This document shows, piece by piece, positions 1 to 9,266 of a stretch of DNA of 64,000 nucleotides (positions are counted from its first letter, which is position 1; each line of letters starts with the position of its first letter). A model generated the notes under the pieces. The model made no database searches and was not told where the DNA came from. It worked only from the letters and a program-made list of their open reading frames with translations. The stretch is from Tuberibacillus calidus DSM 17572 (GTDB lineage: Bacteria > Bacillota > Bacilli > Bacillales > Sporolactobacillaceae). The position numbers and the translations under genes were made by a program. The stretch lies in contig NZ_AUMM01000005.1 of the NCBI RefSeq assembly GCF_000430685.1, forward strand, positions 1-64,000, in the 5' to 3' direction.

Positions 1-168
1 ATCCGATCAAAAGGGACTCTTTGCGGAAAATCCGTATATCAAGCAAAAAAATTTGGCGACGTAGACCCCAAAATCGCTACATCGCAAAAAGCTCAATACA
101 TAAGGAAGATTGGATACTCTTAAACGGGCGTGTTACAATGAAGATTAAGCGGTAAAGGAGGGACGGCT
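1..168 (+). other. Window edge, tail of an upstream gene not resolved
   Basis: The first bases stay open in three forward frames, ending at stops near 64, 123 and 153, so one of them is probably the 3' end of an upstream gene. In Bacillus the neighbour would be the thioredoxin-like ytpP, but too little is present to recognise it. The rest holds a promoter candidate and the ribosome binding site of the next gene. Confidence 0.3.
110..139 (+). promoter_or_regulatory. Candidate sigma-A promoter of ytpQ
   Basis: A TTGGAT -35-like hexamer at 110-115 is followed after 18 bp by TACAAT at 134-139, about 30 bp before the start codon. The -35 match is only moderate. Confidence 0.35.
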
Positions 169-960
169 TTGAAAATCCAAGATTTGCTGGAATTATTAAA
201 GGAACGGTTAGATAAGCCTGAGTGGCTTTTTCAGTTTCATAAAAAAGATGAGTCGTTACGCATCGAAGATAAAAATTCCGGTCAAGGTGTGACCATTGAT
301 TTAAACGGGCTACTAGCCAAATATGCCCAGCGAAAAGAACAAGCGATCGACGAAACGATCTATTATATTAAAAATACGCTGAACGCGATGGCTCAAGAGC
401 CGGTTATTAAAGGAAATGAAGAAGCCATCTACCCTGTGATGCGGTCGGCATCGTTTCCTGTCGAAACAAAGGATGGGAAAACGCTCATCTACAATGACCA
501 TACCGCTGAATCGCGCGTGTTTTACGCATTGGATTTAGGCCGAACTTATCGATTGATCGACCGTGCCCTCCTGGAGCGAGAAGGTCTCACTCAAGGGGCG
601 TTGCATGAAATGGCCCTTTTTAACCTCCGCTCGCTACCAGTAGATTATAAAAGTGATCAGGTAGCTGGGAACACCTTCTATTTTATTAACTATAATGACG
701 GCTATGATGCAAGCCGTATCTTAAATCAAGCTTTAATCGATAAAATGGCGCGCATCGCAGAAGGAAAGCTCGCCGTGGCCATCCCGCACCAGGATGTCTT
801 GATTTTTGCGGATATAAAAAACAATAGCGGGTATGACGTCCTTGGACAAATGACCATGAGTTTTTATATGAACGGAAAAGTTCCGATTACTCCACTTTCT
901 TTTCTATGGGAAAACAAGCGGTTGCAGCCGATTTTTATCTTGGCCAAAAAAAAGCCCTGA
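169..960 (+). CDS. ytpQ: DUF1444 family protein (YtpQ)
   Basis: A 263-residue soluble protein without signal peptide or membrane segment, recognised as the DUF1444 (UPF0354) family by overall sequence and by its position before ytpR and sftA, as in Bacillus. Its biochemical function is unknown. The start is TTG at 169, chosen because a strong AAAGGAGGGA ribosome binding site lies at 155-163 and no better start follows. The next gene begins 70 bp downstream after its own ribosome binding site, so cotranscription is likely. Residues about 95-120 and 200-250 contain the hydrophobic strand pattern typical of a compact alpha/beta fold, but no catalytic motif is obvious. Confidence 0.85.
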   Translation: MKIQDLLELLKERLDKPEWLFQFHKKDESLRIEDKNSGQGVTIDLNGLLAKYAQRKEQAIDETIYYIKNTLNAMAQEPVIKGNEEAIYPVMRSASFPVETKDGKTLIYNDHTAESRVFYALDLGRTYRLIDRALLEREGLTQGALHEMALFNLRSLPVDYKSDQVAGNTFYFINYNDGYDASRILNQALIDKMARIAEGKLAVAIPHQDVLIFADIKNNSGYDVLGQMTMSFYMNGKVPITPLSFLWENKRLQPIFILAKKKP

Positions 961-1030
961 CGCCACTGTGAACGGGTTTATAGCGATACCGTCAGGACAG
1001 CGCATGACAAAACAAAAAGGAGAGAGGAAC

Positions 1031-1639
1031 ATGAACTATTATTATAATAAAGAAGGTATTGGTGATACGCTGATCATTGACTTTTTAACAGAAACATCCG
1101 ACGTCGAACCGGTGCGGAAAGGGGATGCCGTTGTTCTTCGCCAAAGCAATGGAGATGTCGTTGGTGCTAACCTTTTCCATGCTTCACAATACATAACGAT
1201 TAATGGTAACGGAAAAATCAAAGTGGATGATGAGCTTGCGGAAAAAATCAGCAAGGTTTTTGAAGAAAACGGCTTTTCGATCACCTTTACTCCGGATACG
1301 GCTCCCGATTTTATTGTAGGGGAAGTCAAAGAGAAAAAAGCCCATCCGGATGCTGACAAATTAAGTGTGTGCATGGTGGATGTTGGCTCTGAAACGTGGC
1401 AAATCGTCTGTGGGGCACCGAACGTAGAAGCAGGCCAACGCGTCGTCGTTGCCCGCATTGGGGCGTTAATGCCGAATGGTCAGGTGATTAAACCTTCCGT
1501 CCTGAGAGGGGTGCGTTCCGAAGGGATGATCTGCTCAGCTCGAGAACTGGGATTGCCGAATGCACCGGCGAAGAAAGGCATCTTAGTTTTGGATTCATCT
1601 TATGAAGTTGGCACACCTTTTACGATCGAAGCGAAATAA
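1031..1639 (+). CDS. ytpR: YtpR-family tRNA-binding domain protein
   Basis: A 202-residue protein close to the usual YtpR length. The N-terminal about 90 residues correspond to the DUF4479 domain. The C-terminal half (about 95-200) is an OB-fold tRNA-binding domain like the N-terminus of PheT (Arg-Gly-Val-Arg-Ser-Glu-Gly-Met and Pro-Asn-Ala stretches are visible). It lacks the rest of PheT, so it is a free-standing tRNA-binding protein of unknown cellular task. ATG 1031 is preferred over the upstream GTG at 968 because AAAGGAGAG sits 7-8 bp before it. It lies between ytpQ and sftA in the conserved order. Confidence 0.9.
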   Translation: MNYYYNKEGIGDTLIIDFLTETSDVEPVRKGDAVVLRQSNGDVVGANLFHASQYITINGNGKIKVDDELAEKISKVFEENGFSITFTPDTAPDFIVGEVKEKKAHPDADKLSVCMVDVGSETWQIVCGAPNVEAGQRVVVARIGALMPNGQVIKPSVLRGVRSEGMICSARELGLPNAPAKKGILVLDSSYEVGTPFTIEAK

Positions 1640-1672
1640 ACAAAGGATGAGAAGGGAGAAACAGGTGATGAT

Positions 1673-4180
1673 ATGGCTAATTGGTGGAAACGATTTTTCG
1701 GTTTAGATGATGATTGGTTGGATGATGAGGATACGTATAACGGTAAAGAAACGGATGGCTTAGGTCGCTCTTTAAAAGGCCGTTTTGAAGACCCGGGGCG
1801 ACGAATCGAAGTGCGCATGGTTAAACAATTTCCTGAACGGACAAAACCCCGATCGCCCATTCAAAGTGATCGGTGGAAAAATGAACCTTGGGACGAACCA
1901 GCTTATGTACGCCGTTTTCGGACACGTGTTCAGGACAAAGCGAGTGCCACCTCACAGCCAGCATACGACAGACATAAAGGGCAAAAGGAAGATAGGAAAG
2001 ATCAACAGATTGAACGGAAAAAAGAACCGTTCCGTCCGTCGATGGTCGCTTCACCGATTTTCGGCTATCGCCAACGACCCAAAATGCGCCCTTTATCTTC
2101 CGAGGGTATGGTTCGGAATCCGGAACTTGATTCCCTACAACGTGCAGCGGATGAAGAACGGGATATTGCGTCCCCACTTGATGTTGCCGAGCCGCTATTT
2201 CCGACTACCGTTTCGGAACCCGTTCGCGAGAGGGTAACGGATCGATTAATGCCTGATATAACGTCAGCGGATGATTCGACAACGGGAGGATCTGAACGAA
2301 AGGAAACGGTTCGTCATGTTGTCGGCGCTTGGAAGATTACCGAAAGCGAAACGAATAAGGGTGAATCAAATGTAACTTTTCGACGAGTTGATTCTGTACA
2401 AGCGGCAATGGCTTCAAACAATGATAATGAGATAAATGACCCGAAAGAGAAAATCGAGATATTGCCTAAGAGGGCGGATTGCTGGTCGGAGCCCGAAAAA
2501 ACCTTTGACACTGAACAGAAACCATCGGTCGGTGAGGTCAACGACGGTGAAAAAACGGCCAATGAACAGGAAGAAAGAACGCTTCGTGACGGAAATGCGG
2601 ATGGACGTGTGGCTGAAAGTGGGAAATCGTCATCCTATTCAACCATTCCTTATAACGTCTTAATGTATGGCGCCGACAAACAAGCTTTACGACGCAAACC
2701 ATCCTACAAATCATCCGTAACAGCTGATCAGCGCTCCTATGAAAGCCATGCGGCTTTGCACGACCAAGGGAAAAGAACCGTGCCGCTGTCATTGTTCCGA
2801 GACCCACCTGAAAACTTAGCACCGGATGAAGCCTGGATTGCTGAAAAACAAGAAACGTTAAAACAAGTTTTGAAGAATTTTCACGTCCGCGCTGATATGG
2901 TGGGATTTGTTCAAGGGCCGTCCGTCACGCGGTTTGAGATTCGCCTTCACCCTGGTGTCAAGGTCAGTAAAGTCGTGGGGCTGACGGAAGATATTAAATT
3001 GAGCATGGCGGCTGAACAAATCCGCATCGCCCCGGTTGCCGGTAAAAGCACGGTCGGCATCGAAATTCCGAATCTCAAGCGCAAACCCGTTTTTCTTAAA
3101 ACCTTATTGCGCTCCAAAGCGTTTTCCGAGAGCGCCTCACCGCTTACCGCCGCCCTTGGAATGGATGTTTCGGGTCAAGAAGTCATTACGGATTTGGCAA
3201 AGATGCCGCACGGCCTCATTGCGGGGGCGACCGGCTCAGGGAAAAGCGTCTGCATTCACTCTTTAATACTCAGTTTGATCTATAAGTCGGACCCTGAATC
3301 TTTGCGGCTTGTGCTCATTGACCCGAAAGTGGTGGAACTGTCTGTGTATCAAAGACTTCCACATCTAGCGGCTCCGGTTATCAATCAACCAAAAGAGGCT
3401 GCTCTGGCGTTGCGGTGGGCCGTGGATGAAATGGAACGACGCTACCAAGCCTTTGCCGACCTTGGCGTCCGCGATATTAAAAAATATAATCAAATCGTCG
3501 GTCCGGATGAAAAATGGCCGTATATCGTCATTATTATCGATGAATTGGCGGATTTGATGATGACAAGCCCGCAAGATGTAGAGGAAGCGATTTGCCGCAT
3601 CGCCCAAAAAGCACGAGCGGCCGGTATTCATATGATCTTGGCGACACAGCGGCCGTCGGTCGATGTGATCACAGGTTTAATCAAAGCGAATATCCCAACG
3701 CGCATCGCTTTTGGCGTCTCATCGCAAGCCGATTCTCGAACGATTTTAGATGCTGGTGGTGCTGAGCGGCTTCTCGGCCAAGGGGACATGTTGTTTGCGG
3801 AAAACGGGTCGCGTGAAATCCGTCGGCTTCAAGGAGCATTTGTGTCCGATGAGGAAATTGAACGCATAACGGAATTCATGATGTCTTGGCCGGCTCCGCC
3901 CCACCTTTTTGACCCTTCGGAATTGCGCGAGCAACGCCAAATGGGAATGGAAGAAGAGGATGAGTTATACGAAGAAGCGGCGCAATTTGTCATCTCTCAA
4001 GGTCAAGCTTCGGTCTCCAGCTTGCAGCGCCATTTTCGTATCGGCTATAACCGCGCTGCTCGTCTTATTGATGCACTGGAAGCGAACGCCATCATCTCTT
4101 CGGCCAATGGCAGTAAACCAAGGCAAGTATTAGTGACGAAAGAGGCGTATTTTACCGAAGAGGATGAAACCGGCCTGTAA
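1673..4180 (+). CDS. sftA: DNA translocase SftA (FtsK/SpoIIIE family)
   Basis: An 835-residue ATP-driven DNA pump of the SftA type, which in Bacillus moves chromosome arms away from the closing vegetative septum. No N-terminal membrane bundle is present, which distinguishes SftA from SpoIIIE. Instead a long charged, low-complexity linker runs to about residue 370. The motor follows, with Walker A Gly-Ala-Thr-Gly-Ser-Gly-Lys-Ser at 518-525 and Walker B ending in Asp623-Glu624. The C-terminal about 60 residues form the winged-helix gamma domain that reads oriented DNA motifs. It is somewhat shorter than B. subtilis SftA (about 950), the difference lying in the linker. The ATG at 1673 starts the MANWWKRFFG sequence. 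Confidence 0.93.
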   Translation: MANWWKRFFGLDDDWLDDEDTYNGKETDGLGRSLKGRFEDPGRRIEVRMVKQFPERTKPRSPIQSDRWKNEPWDEPAYVRRFRTRVQDKASATSQPAYDRHKGQKEDRKDQQIERKKEPFRPSMVASPIFGYRQRPKMRPLSSEGMVRNPELDSLQRAADEERDIASPLDVAEPLFPTTVSEPVRERVTDRLMPDITSADDSTTGGSERKETVRHVVGAWKITESETNKGESNVTFRRVDSVQAAMASNNDNEINDPKEKIEILPKRADCWSEPEKTFDTEQKPSVGEVNDGEKTANEQEERTLRDGNADGRVAESGKSSSYSTIPYNVLMYGADKQALRRKPSYKSSVTADQRSYESHAALHDQGKRTVPLSLFRDPPENLAPDEAWIAEKQETLKQVLKNFHVRADMVGFVQGPSVTRFEIRLHPGVKVSKVVGLTEDIKLSMAAEQIRIAPVAGKSTVGIEIPNLKRKPVFLKTLLRSKAFSESASPLTAALGMDVSGQEVITDLAKMPHGLIAGATGSGKSVCIHSLILSLIYKSDPESLRLVLIDPKVVELSVYQRLPHLAAPVINQPKEAALALRWAVDEMERRYQAFADLGVRDIKKYNQIVGPDEKWPYIVIIIDELADLMMTSPQDVEEAICRIAQKARAAGIHMILATQRPSVDVITGLIKANIPTRIAFGVSSQADSRTILDAGGAERLLGQGDMLFAENGSREIRRLQGAFVSDEEIERITEFMMSWPAPPHLFDPSELREQRQMGMEEEDELYEEAAQFVISQGQASVSSLQRHFRIGYNRAARLIDALEANAIISSANGSKPRQVLVTKEAYFTEEDETGL

Positions 4181-4186
4181 TATGTT

Positions 4187-4215
4187 TTTACATCATCGTG
4201 GATAAAAGATACAAT
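4187..4215 (+). promoter_or_regulatory. Sigma-A promoter for murC
   Basis: TTTACA at 4187-4192 and TACAAT at 4210-4215 are separated by exactly 17 bp, directly after the sftA stop. Transcription would begin near 4222, giving murC a leader of about 284 nt. Confidence 0.6.
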
Positions 4216-4221
4216 GATGTT

Positions 4222-4505
4222 TAGTTGTTAGATTTAAATGAAACGAAACTTTTTCGTGTGCTGAAAGAAATGGGATACCTGAGCATGCTTGGGGTGTTGG
4301 TAACCATTTATAGAAGATAAATCTTAGTTTTACAGGGGATAATGTATTATTAAACAGAAAGCCCGAAGCGATGGTCGAAAGAAGTGACGTTTCCTAACCT
4401 CGCCTTGAAAGGGTGGATGGGCTGAGACGGTCATTCGCCAAACGGACATCTGGGCATATAGTGACAATAGGGGATATTAATGAAAAGGTTTTTGGAGGTT
4501 GTAAA
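4222..4505 (+). other. Long 5' leader of murC, possibly structured
   Basis: This 325-bp gap between sftA and murC contains the promoter above and a long untranslated stretch. A 31-codon reading frame starts with TTG at 4225 and ends at 4320; it encodes a small peptide with a hydrophobic end but has no ribosome binding site, so it is doubtful. Further on, AGCCC at 4360-4364 can pair with GGGCT at 4419-4423 around smaller pairings. I cannot match the RNA to a known riboswitch class. Confidence 0.35.
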
Positions 4506-5807
4506 ATGACGAAGTATCATTTCGTAGGGATCAAAGGAACGGGAATGAGCCCGCTGGCGCAGATTCTTCACGATATGCATCATGACGTACAAGGGTCTGA
4601 TGTGGATAAGCGTTTTTTTACGCAAGAGGCGCTAGAGCGAAAAGGCATACCCATTTTTCCGTTTGATGAAAATAACATAAAGGAAGATTATACGGTTATT
4701 TGGGGCAATGCGTTTCCGGAAACCCATCCTGAAATTGTTCGGGCAAAACAACTGAACGTACCGATTCATCGCTATTATGATTTTCTTGGTGCTTTTGCCA
4801 AACATTTCACAAGTGTTGCAGTAACCGGAACGCACGGGAAAACCGGCACGACGGGGCTTCTTAGTCATGTTTTCTCAGCCTTTAAATCGACTTCTTACCT
4901 CATTGGTGACGGAACTGGGGTTGGCAAGGAAAACAGTGAATTTTTTATCTTTGAAGCTTGCGAATATCGTCGCCATTTTCTTTCCTATGAACCGGATTTC
5001 TGCATTATAACCAATATTGATTATGACCATACCGATTATTTTAAAACCCCAGAAGATTACTTTCATGCCTTTCAGGAGCTCGCTCAACAAGTCAAACAAG
5101 CCATTTTTGCTTGCGGGGATGATCAGAACCTCCAGCGACTTCGCGCCAATGTTCCGATGATCTTTTACGGACTGAAAGAAGACAATGATTTTCGGGCGGT
5201 CAACTTGGAGAGAACCGATGCCGGCACTCAATTTGATGTCTATGTGCGGAACGATTTTTACGGACGGTTTACCGTTCCGGCTTACGGTGAACATAATGTT
5301 TTAAATGCTCTTGCTGTTATTAGTTTTTGTCATTATCAAAACATGCCCATCGAACTTTTAAAAGAGCGTTTATTAACATTTCCGGGTGTCAAGCGGCGCT
5401 TTAATGAACGGCCTTTCGGCTCACAAATTATCGTTGATGACTATGCTCACCATCCAACTGAAATTAAAGCGACGATTCATGCGGCAGCGAGCAAATGGCC
5501 GGGACGGCCGATTGTGGCCATTTTTCAACCTCATACCTATACGCGAACGAAAGCGTTTTTGGACGATTTTGCGGACAGCCTTAAAACGGCTGATCACGTA
5601 TACTTATGCGATATCTTTGGTTCAGCGCGGGAGGCTAACGGCGAACTGACGGTTGATGTATTATTAAATCGCATTCCCGGCGCAAAACGGTTGACGGAAG
5701 AAAACATACGGGAATTGGAAAATTATCCTGATAGTATTTTATTATTTATGGGTGCAGGCGACATTCAAAAATATCAACAGGCATACGTCAAGGCTTTGGC
5801 AAAGTAA
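4506..5807 (+). CDS. murC: UDP-N-acetylmuramate--L-alanine ligase MurC
   Basis: Cytoplasmic peptidoglycan precursor enzyme that adds L-alanine to UDP-MurNAc using ATP. It has 433 residues, matching the family (432 in B. subtilis). The N-terminal Rossmann-like motif Gly-Ile-Lys-Gly-Thr-Gly-Met binds the UDP part. The central ATPase loop Gly-Thr-His-Gly-Lys-Thr is at 108-113, and a C-terminal ligase domain follows with Asp-Asp-Tyr-Ala-His-His-Pro-Thr-Glu. The ATG at 4506 has TTTGGAGG 10-12 bp upstream; an upstream extension to 4413 lacks a binding site. A hairpin terminator follows 20 bp after the stop, so the gene looks monocistronic. Confidence 0.95.
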   Translation: MTKYHFVGIKGTGMSPLAQILHDMHHDVQGSDVDKRFFTQEALERKGIPIFPFDENNIKEDYTVIWGNAFPETHPEIVRAKQLNVPIHRYYDFLGAFAKHFTSVAVTGTHGKTGTTGLLSHVFSAFKSTSYLIGDGTGVGKENSEFFIFEACEYRRHFLSYEPDFCIITNIDYDHTDYFKTPEDYFHAFQELAQQVKQAIFACGDDQNLQRLRANVPMIFYGLKEDNDFRAVNLERTDAGTQFDVYVRNDFYGRFTVPAYGEHNVLNALAVISFCHYQNMPIELLKERLLTFPGVKRRFNERPFGSQIIVDDYAHHPTEIKATIHAAASKWPGRPIVAIFQPHTYTRTKAFLDDFADSLKTADHVYLCDIFGSAREANGELTVDVLLNRIPGAKRLTEENIRELENYPDSILLFMGAGDIQKYQQAYVKALAK

Positions 5808-5828
5808 TGGCATCATGAATGAATCATC

Positions 5829-5857
5829 AAGAGGTTGACGCGCTCAACCTCTCTTTT
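5829..5857 (+). terminator. Rho-independent terminator of murC
   Basis: A perfect stem GAGGTTGA/TCAACCTC with a short CGCGC loop is followed by a T tract. Confidence 0.85.
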
Positions 5858-5884
5858 TACATAATACTTGCATAGACGCTCCGC

Positions 5885-5910
5885 GTTTTATTAAAACTAA
5901 GTAAGGGTAT
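5885..5910 (+). promoter_or_regulatory. Sigma-B-type promoter of ytxGH
   Basis: GTTTTA at 5885-5890 and GGGTAT at 5905-5910, spaced by 14 bp, match the sigma-B consensus (GTTTAA, 12-15 bp, GGGTAT) with one mismatch. The ytxGHJ operon of B. subtilis belongs to the general stress regulon, which supports the call. Confidence 0.65.
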
Positions 5911-5932
5911 GTATGACGAAGGAGGTTTGATT

Positions 5933-6355
5933 GTGGAAATTATTCTTTATCTCAGCGTCGCACTTCTAGCGGTCGCCTTTGCGGTCCTCGTTTATTTTAT
6001 AGGAAAGACGCTCACATCGGTGCAAAAGACGCTGGACGGGGTTTGCGATACGCTGGACCGCGTCGTCCAACAAATGGAAGGGATCACAAAGGAAACGGAG
6101 TCATTGTTACATAAAACTAATGAGATGGCCGAGATGGTTCATGAGAAAACGAAGGCGCTCGATCCGGTTTTCGATTCCATTAAAAGCATTGGGGATTCCA
6201 TCCGAACCGTCAACCGTTCCGTGGAGCGTTTGAGTACATCCATCACATCTAAAGGTGAGCGCCATAGCGAAGAAGTGGCGAAGGCCATCCAATGGGGCGA
6301 AGCGATCATCGATCTTTGGAATAAGTGGAAGGTAAAAAAGAGCAAATCTCATTAA
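5933..6355 (+). CDS. ytxG: General stress protein YtxG (DUF948)
   Basis: A 140-residue DUF948 protein. One N-terminal transmembrane helix (about residues 3-24) is followed by a heptad-rich, probably coiled-coil cytoplasmic region containing repeated Thr/Asp/Val patterns. The function in the family is unknown; it is induced by general stress in Bacillus. The GTG start at 5933 is chosen because GAAGGAGG lies just upstream, and because an ATG at 5909 would fall inside the sigma-B -10 element. ytxH follows 30 bp later in the same operon. Confidence 0.85.
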   Translation: MEIILYLSVALLAVAFAVLVYFIGKTLTSVQKTLDGVCDTLDRVVQQMEGITKETESLLHKTNEMAEMVHEKTKALDPVFDSIKSIGDSIRTVNRSVERLSTSITSKGERHSEEVAKAIQWGEAIIDLWNKWKVKKSKSH

Positions 6356-6385
6356 AAATAGTAAAAAACTTAAGGAGATGAGGAC

Positions 6386-6694
6386 ATGGGGAAAGATTCG
6401 TCCACTCATACAAGTGCCTTTTTACTCGGTGCGGTGATCGGTGGGTTGACAGGCGCTGTATGCGCCCTTCTGTTAGCCCCTAAAACAGGTCAAGAAATGC
6501 GAGAAGATCTCAATCGTCGAACAGACGTGCTGAGGCAAAAGGGCATAGACGTGGCGCAATACGCCAAAGAAAAATCGGAAGGGCTTGCCAAAACTGTTTC
6601 CTTGCAATCCGTTCAAGTTGCTGACAAAGTAAAAAGACTTCCGGAGTACATACGAATTAGCGGCAAGAAGCGTTCTAGCGGAAGCGAGCAATGA
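6386..6694 (+). CDS. ytxH: General stress protein YtxH family
   Basis: A 102-residue YtxH-domain protein with a Gly/Ala-rich membrane helix at about 10-30, then Leu-Leu-Ala-Pro-Lys-Thr-Gly, the signature of the family, and a charged amphipathic helix. It is coexpressed with ytxG from the sigma-B promoter and terminated right after the stop. The third B. subtilis operon member, ytxJ, is absent here. TAAGGAGATG precedes the ATG. The role is not known; members of the family are membrane-anchored small stress proteins. Confidence 0.88.
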   Translation: MGKDSSTHTSAFLLGAVIGGLTGAVCALLLAPKTGQEMREDLNRRTDVLRQKGIDVAQYAKEKSEGLAKTVSLQSVQVADKVKRLPEYIRISGKKRSSGSEQ

Positions 6695-6718
6695 AAATTG
6701 AGAACGGCGTATTTTAAC

Positions 6719-6741
6719 AGCTCCCCCTGTGGGGGCTTTTT
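6719..6741 (+). terminator. Terminator of ytxGH
   Basis: The stem AGCTCCCCC/GGGGGCT with a TGT loop ends in five T residues. Confidence 0.85.
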
Positions 6742-6770
6742 CATTTTTTTTAGAAGGGTATCACGAGCTT

Positions 6771-6845
6771 TTTTATACGGGTATGTTAATAAATTTTTCA
6801 GGTCAATAAATGTGCAATCTTTAGCAGAGACTAGTTTTCTTTTTT
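6771..6845 (+). repeat. Dispersed hairpin element, internally deleted copy
   Basis: This stretch aligns by eye with the fuller copy at 54846-54950 at both ends (TTTTTTATACG, then TTTCAGG, CAATAAATGTGCAA, and AGTTTTCTTT) but lacks the central GGCTCCG/CGGAGCC stem. The remainder of the 311-bp gap between ytxH and aroA holds only a terminator and a promoter. Confidence 0.45.
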
Positions 6846-6940
6846 AGCGCTAACGTCACTTCCGCCGATCGGTGAACGTCCAATTTTATGCGGTTTTTTC
6901 ACTTTTGTGGTTAAAAGCTTAAAAGCATTGAAGAAAAGTC

Positions 6941-6970
6941 GTGACATTTCCAAAACGGTTATTATATAAT
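6941..6970 (+). promoter_or_regulatory. Sigma-A promoter of aroA
   Basis: GTGACA at 6941-6946 and a perfect TATAAT at 6965-6970 are separated by 18 bp. Confidence 0.55.
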
Positions 6971-7005
6971 AAACCCTAAGACAAAGCATCTTGGAGGGAA
7001 AGCCA

Positions 7006-8106
7006 ATGAGAGAGAACGAGTTAGAACAGCTGAGACTCAGAATTGACGAGCTAAATGAACAATTGTTGGAATTGATCAACGAGCGCGCTCGGGTCGTCCA
7101 ACAAATCGGTGAAATCAAAAAGAGACAAGGAACCGAGCCATATGACCCTGTTAGGGAACGGGCTATTTTGGATCGCATCATCGCCAAAAATAACGGGCCT
7201 TTCAAAAATGACACACTGAAACATTTGTTTAAAGAAATTTTTAAAGCGAGCTTGGAACTTCAAGAAGATGACCACCGTAAAGGCCTCCTAGTCTCGCGAA
7301 AAAATAAAACGAGCGATACCATCATTGACATAAATGGGGAAACAGTTGGTGATGGTAAGCAAAGGCTGATTGCCGGACCGTGCGCCATTGAAAGCTACGA
7401 ACAAACGCGAAAAGTCGCTGAACAAGTGAAAAAACATGGTGTCCCGTTTCTGCGGGGTGGAGCCTTCAAGCCGAGAACATCCCCATACGATTTCCAAGGG
7501 CTCGGGGTCGAAGGGTTAAAGATTTTGCGGCAAGTCGGCGATGAATTCCACCTTTCTGTTATCAGCGAAATCATGTCGCCACAGGATTTGGATGTGGCCG
7601 AACAATATTTGGATATCATTCAAATCGGTGCTCGGAACATGCAAAACTTTGAGCTGTTGAAAGCTGTGGGCACTTCAAGCAAACCGGTTTTATTGAAACG
7701 AGGCTTGTCAGCAACGATTGATGAATTCATGAAAGCCGCCGAATACATTTATATGGCCGGTAACGAAAATGTAATCCTTTGTGAACGCGGCATTCGCACT
7801 TTTGAACGAGCCACGCGCAATACGCTGGATATTTCGGCTGTGCCGATTTTGAAGAAGGAAACCCATCTGCCGGTGTTTGTGGATGTTACCCATGCGACGG
7901 GACGCCGGGACCTATTGATTCCAACAGCGAAAGCGGCTTTAGCGATCGGTGCCGATGGCGTAATGGTCGAGGTGCACCCCGACCCCTCCATCGCTTTATC
8001 CGACTCCGCACAGCAAATGGACTTTGACCAATTTGACAGCTTTATTGAAGCCATTAAACCCTACGGCCTGCACACTTCCGTACAAGAAAGCAGACTCCCT
8101 CGGTGA
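7006..8106 (+). CDS. aroA: Bifunctional chorismate mutase / DAHP synthase
   Basis: First enzyme of the shikimate pathway, joining phosphoenolpyruvate and erythrose 4-phosphate, fused to a chorismate mutase domain. In Bacillus that domain also acts as the sensor for feedback inhibition by chorismate and prephenate. Residues about 1-85 are the AroQ helical domain (Leu-Arg-x-Arg-Ile-Asp-Glu-Leu start). Residues about 105-360 are the type I-beta DAHP synthase barrel with Gly-Pro-Cys-Ala-Ile-Glu-Ser and Arg-Gly-Gly-Ala-Phe-Lys-Pro-Arg. It has 366 residues, like the family. The ATG at 7006 follows TTGGAGGG. Its stop codon lies inside the terminator stem, so no partner gene follows. Confidence 0.94.
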   Translation: MRENELEQLRLRIDELNEQLLELINERARVVQQIGEIKKRQGTEPYDPVRERAILDRIIAKNNGPFKNDTLKHLFKEIFKASLELQEDDHRKGLLVSRKNKTSDTIIDINGETVGDGKQRLIAGPCAIESYEQTRKVAEQVKKHGVPFLRGGAFKPRTSPYDFQGLGVEGLKILRQVGDEFHLSVISEIMSPQDLDVAEQYLDIIQIGARNMQNFELLKAVGTSSKPVLLKRGLSATIDEFMKAAEYIYMAGNENVILCERGIRTFERATRNTLDISAVPILKKETHLPVFVDVTHATGRRDLLIPTAKAALAIGADGVMVEVHPDPSIALSDSAQQMDFDQFDSFIEAIKPYGLHTSVQESRLPR

Positions 8107-8115
8107 GGGAGTTTT
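8094..8115 (+). terminator. Terminator of aroA overlapping its stop codon
   Basis: The perfect 8-bp stem ACTCCCTC/GAGGGAGT has a 3-base loop. The gene's TGA stop (8104-8106) straddles the loop and the descending arm, and only four T residues follow. Confidence 0.6.
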
Positions 8116-8199
8116 GCGCGTTTTTCGAGGTATGACAAGCCGCAGGATAAAAAGTTTACATGTGATTTTTGAAAATACCGTGTCGATTAAATTTAATGG

Positions 8200-8228
8200 A
8201 TGCAAGTTTTACCTAAAATGGTTATACT
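8200..8228 (+). promoter_or_regulatory. Candidate sigma-A promoter of ccpA
   Basis: TATACT at 8223-8228 is a good -10 element. The -35 hexamer 17 bp upstream, ATGCAA, is weak. Confidence 0.4.
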
Positions 8229-8264
8229 ATTAGAAGGATATCGATCGAACGTAAGGAGGAAACA

Positions 8265-9266
8265 ATGAGCGCAACAATCTATGATGTAGCACGGGAAGCT
8301 GGCGTTTCCATGGCGACCGTTTCACGTGTTGTAAATGGGAATCCAAATGTCAAACCGACCACTCGAAAAAAAGTGCAAGAAGCGATTAAACGCCTCGGCT
8401 ACCGACCGAATGCGGTTGCTAGGGGATTGGCAAGTAAAAAAACGACGACGGTCGGCGTCATTATACCGGATATTTCTAGTATTTTCTTTTCGGAATTAGC
8501 TAGAGGTATAGAGGATATTGCGACCATGTACAAATACAATATTATCCTCTCAAATTCCGACCAAAATAAGGATAAGGAAATCCGATTAATTCAAACCATG
8601 TTAGGCAAGCAAGTGGACGGGATTGTTTTTATGGGTGGCCGCTTATCCGATGAACATCTTGAGGAATTTAAAAATGCGCCGGTCCCGATTGTATTAGCTG
8701 CGACAATCGATGAGAAAGGCGAAATTCCGTCGGTCAACATTGATTATGAGCAAGCCACCTTTGAAGCTGTCAGCCATTTAGTCGAACAAGGTCATCGGAG
8801 GATTGCAGCCGTTTTAGGCCCTGAAGATGATCCCATTAACGGACAGCTGAAGCTTTCGGGTTATAAGAAGGCGCTCGAATCAGGACGGCTTTCGTTTGAT
8901 GACGCCCTGGTTTCCTATGGTGATTTTACATACGATTCAGGGAAAGAAGCGATGGATGCTTTTAGTGCATTGGCGGATCAGCCGACAGCTATCTTTGCTG
9001 CTACCGATGAGATGGCATTAGGGGTCATCCACGCGATCCAAGACGAAGGTAAAAAGGTGCCCGATGATATTGAAGTCATTAGCGGTGAAAACACGCGTCT
9101 TTCGCAAATGATTCGTCCGACATTGTCTTCGATTGTCGTTCCGATGTATGATATCGGTGCCGTGGCGATGCGGCTTTTGACCAAATATATGAATAAAGAA
9201 CGGGTGGACGAGCATATCGTCGTTTTGCCCCATCGCATTGAATACCGGCAATCGACGAAAGAATAA
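8265..9266 (+). CDS. ccpA: Catabolite control protein A
   Basis: Global LacI/GalR-family regulator of carbon catabolite repression that binds cre sites when complexed with Ser-phosphorylated HPr. The N-terminal helix-turn-helix ([11 protein letters not shown]) and hinge helix (Asn-Ala-Val-Ala-Arg-Gly-Leu-Ala) occupy residues 1-57; the periplasmic-binding-protein-like core fills the rest. At 333 residues it matches B. subtilis CcpA (334). It lies downstream of aroA as in Bacillus. AAGGAGGA precedes the ATG. A long hairpin terminator follows immediately. I saw no convincing cre site within the window. Confidence 0.95.
   Translation: MSATIYDVAREAGVSMATVSRVVNGNPNVKPTTRKKVQEAIKRLGYRPNAVARGLASKKTTTVGVIIPDISSIFFSELARGIEDIATMYKYNIILSNSDQNKDKEIRLIQTMLGKQVDGIVFMGGRLSDEHLEEFKNAPVPIVLAATIDEKGEIPSVNIDYEQATFEAVSHLVEQGHRRIAAVLGPEDDPINGQLKLSGYKKALESGRLSFDDALVSYGDFTYDSGKEAMDAFSALADQPTAIFAATDEMALGVIHAIQDEGKKVPDDIEVISGENTRLSQMIRPTLSSIVVPMYDIGAVAMRLLTKYMNKERVDEHIVVLPHRIEYRQSTKE

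Noticed and set aside
1042-1458. Minus-strand frame opposite ytpR
   Set aside because: Shadow of the recognised ytpR coding sequence.
4411-4430. TPP riboswitch hint (GGGCTGAGA) before murC
   Set aside because: Only the CTGAGA word is present; the rest of the thi-box, including the CCTGAT-type segment, is absent.
5909-5932. Upstream ATG start for ytxG
   Set aside because: It overlaps the sigma-B -10 element and lies before the ribosome binding site; GTG 5933 fits better.
8161-8200. cre-like sequence upstream of ccpA
   Set aside because: The match to the cre consensus is poor; nothing better than chance.
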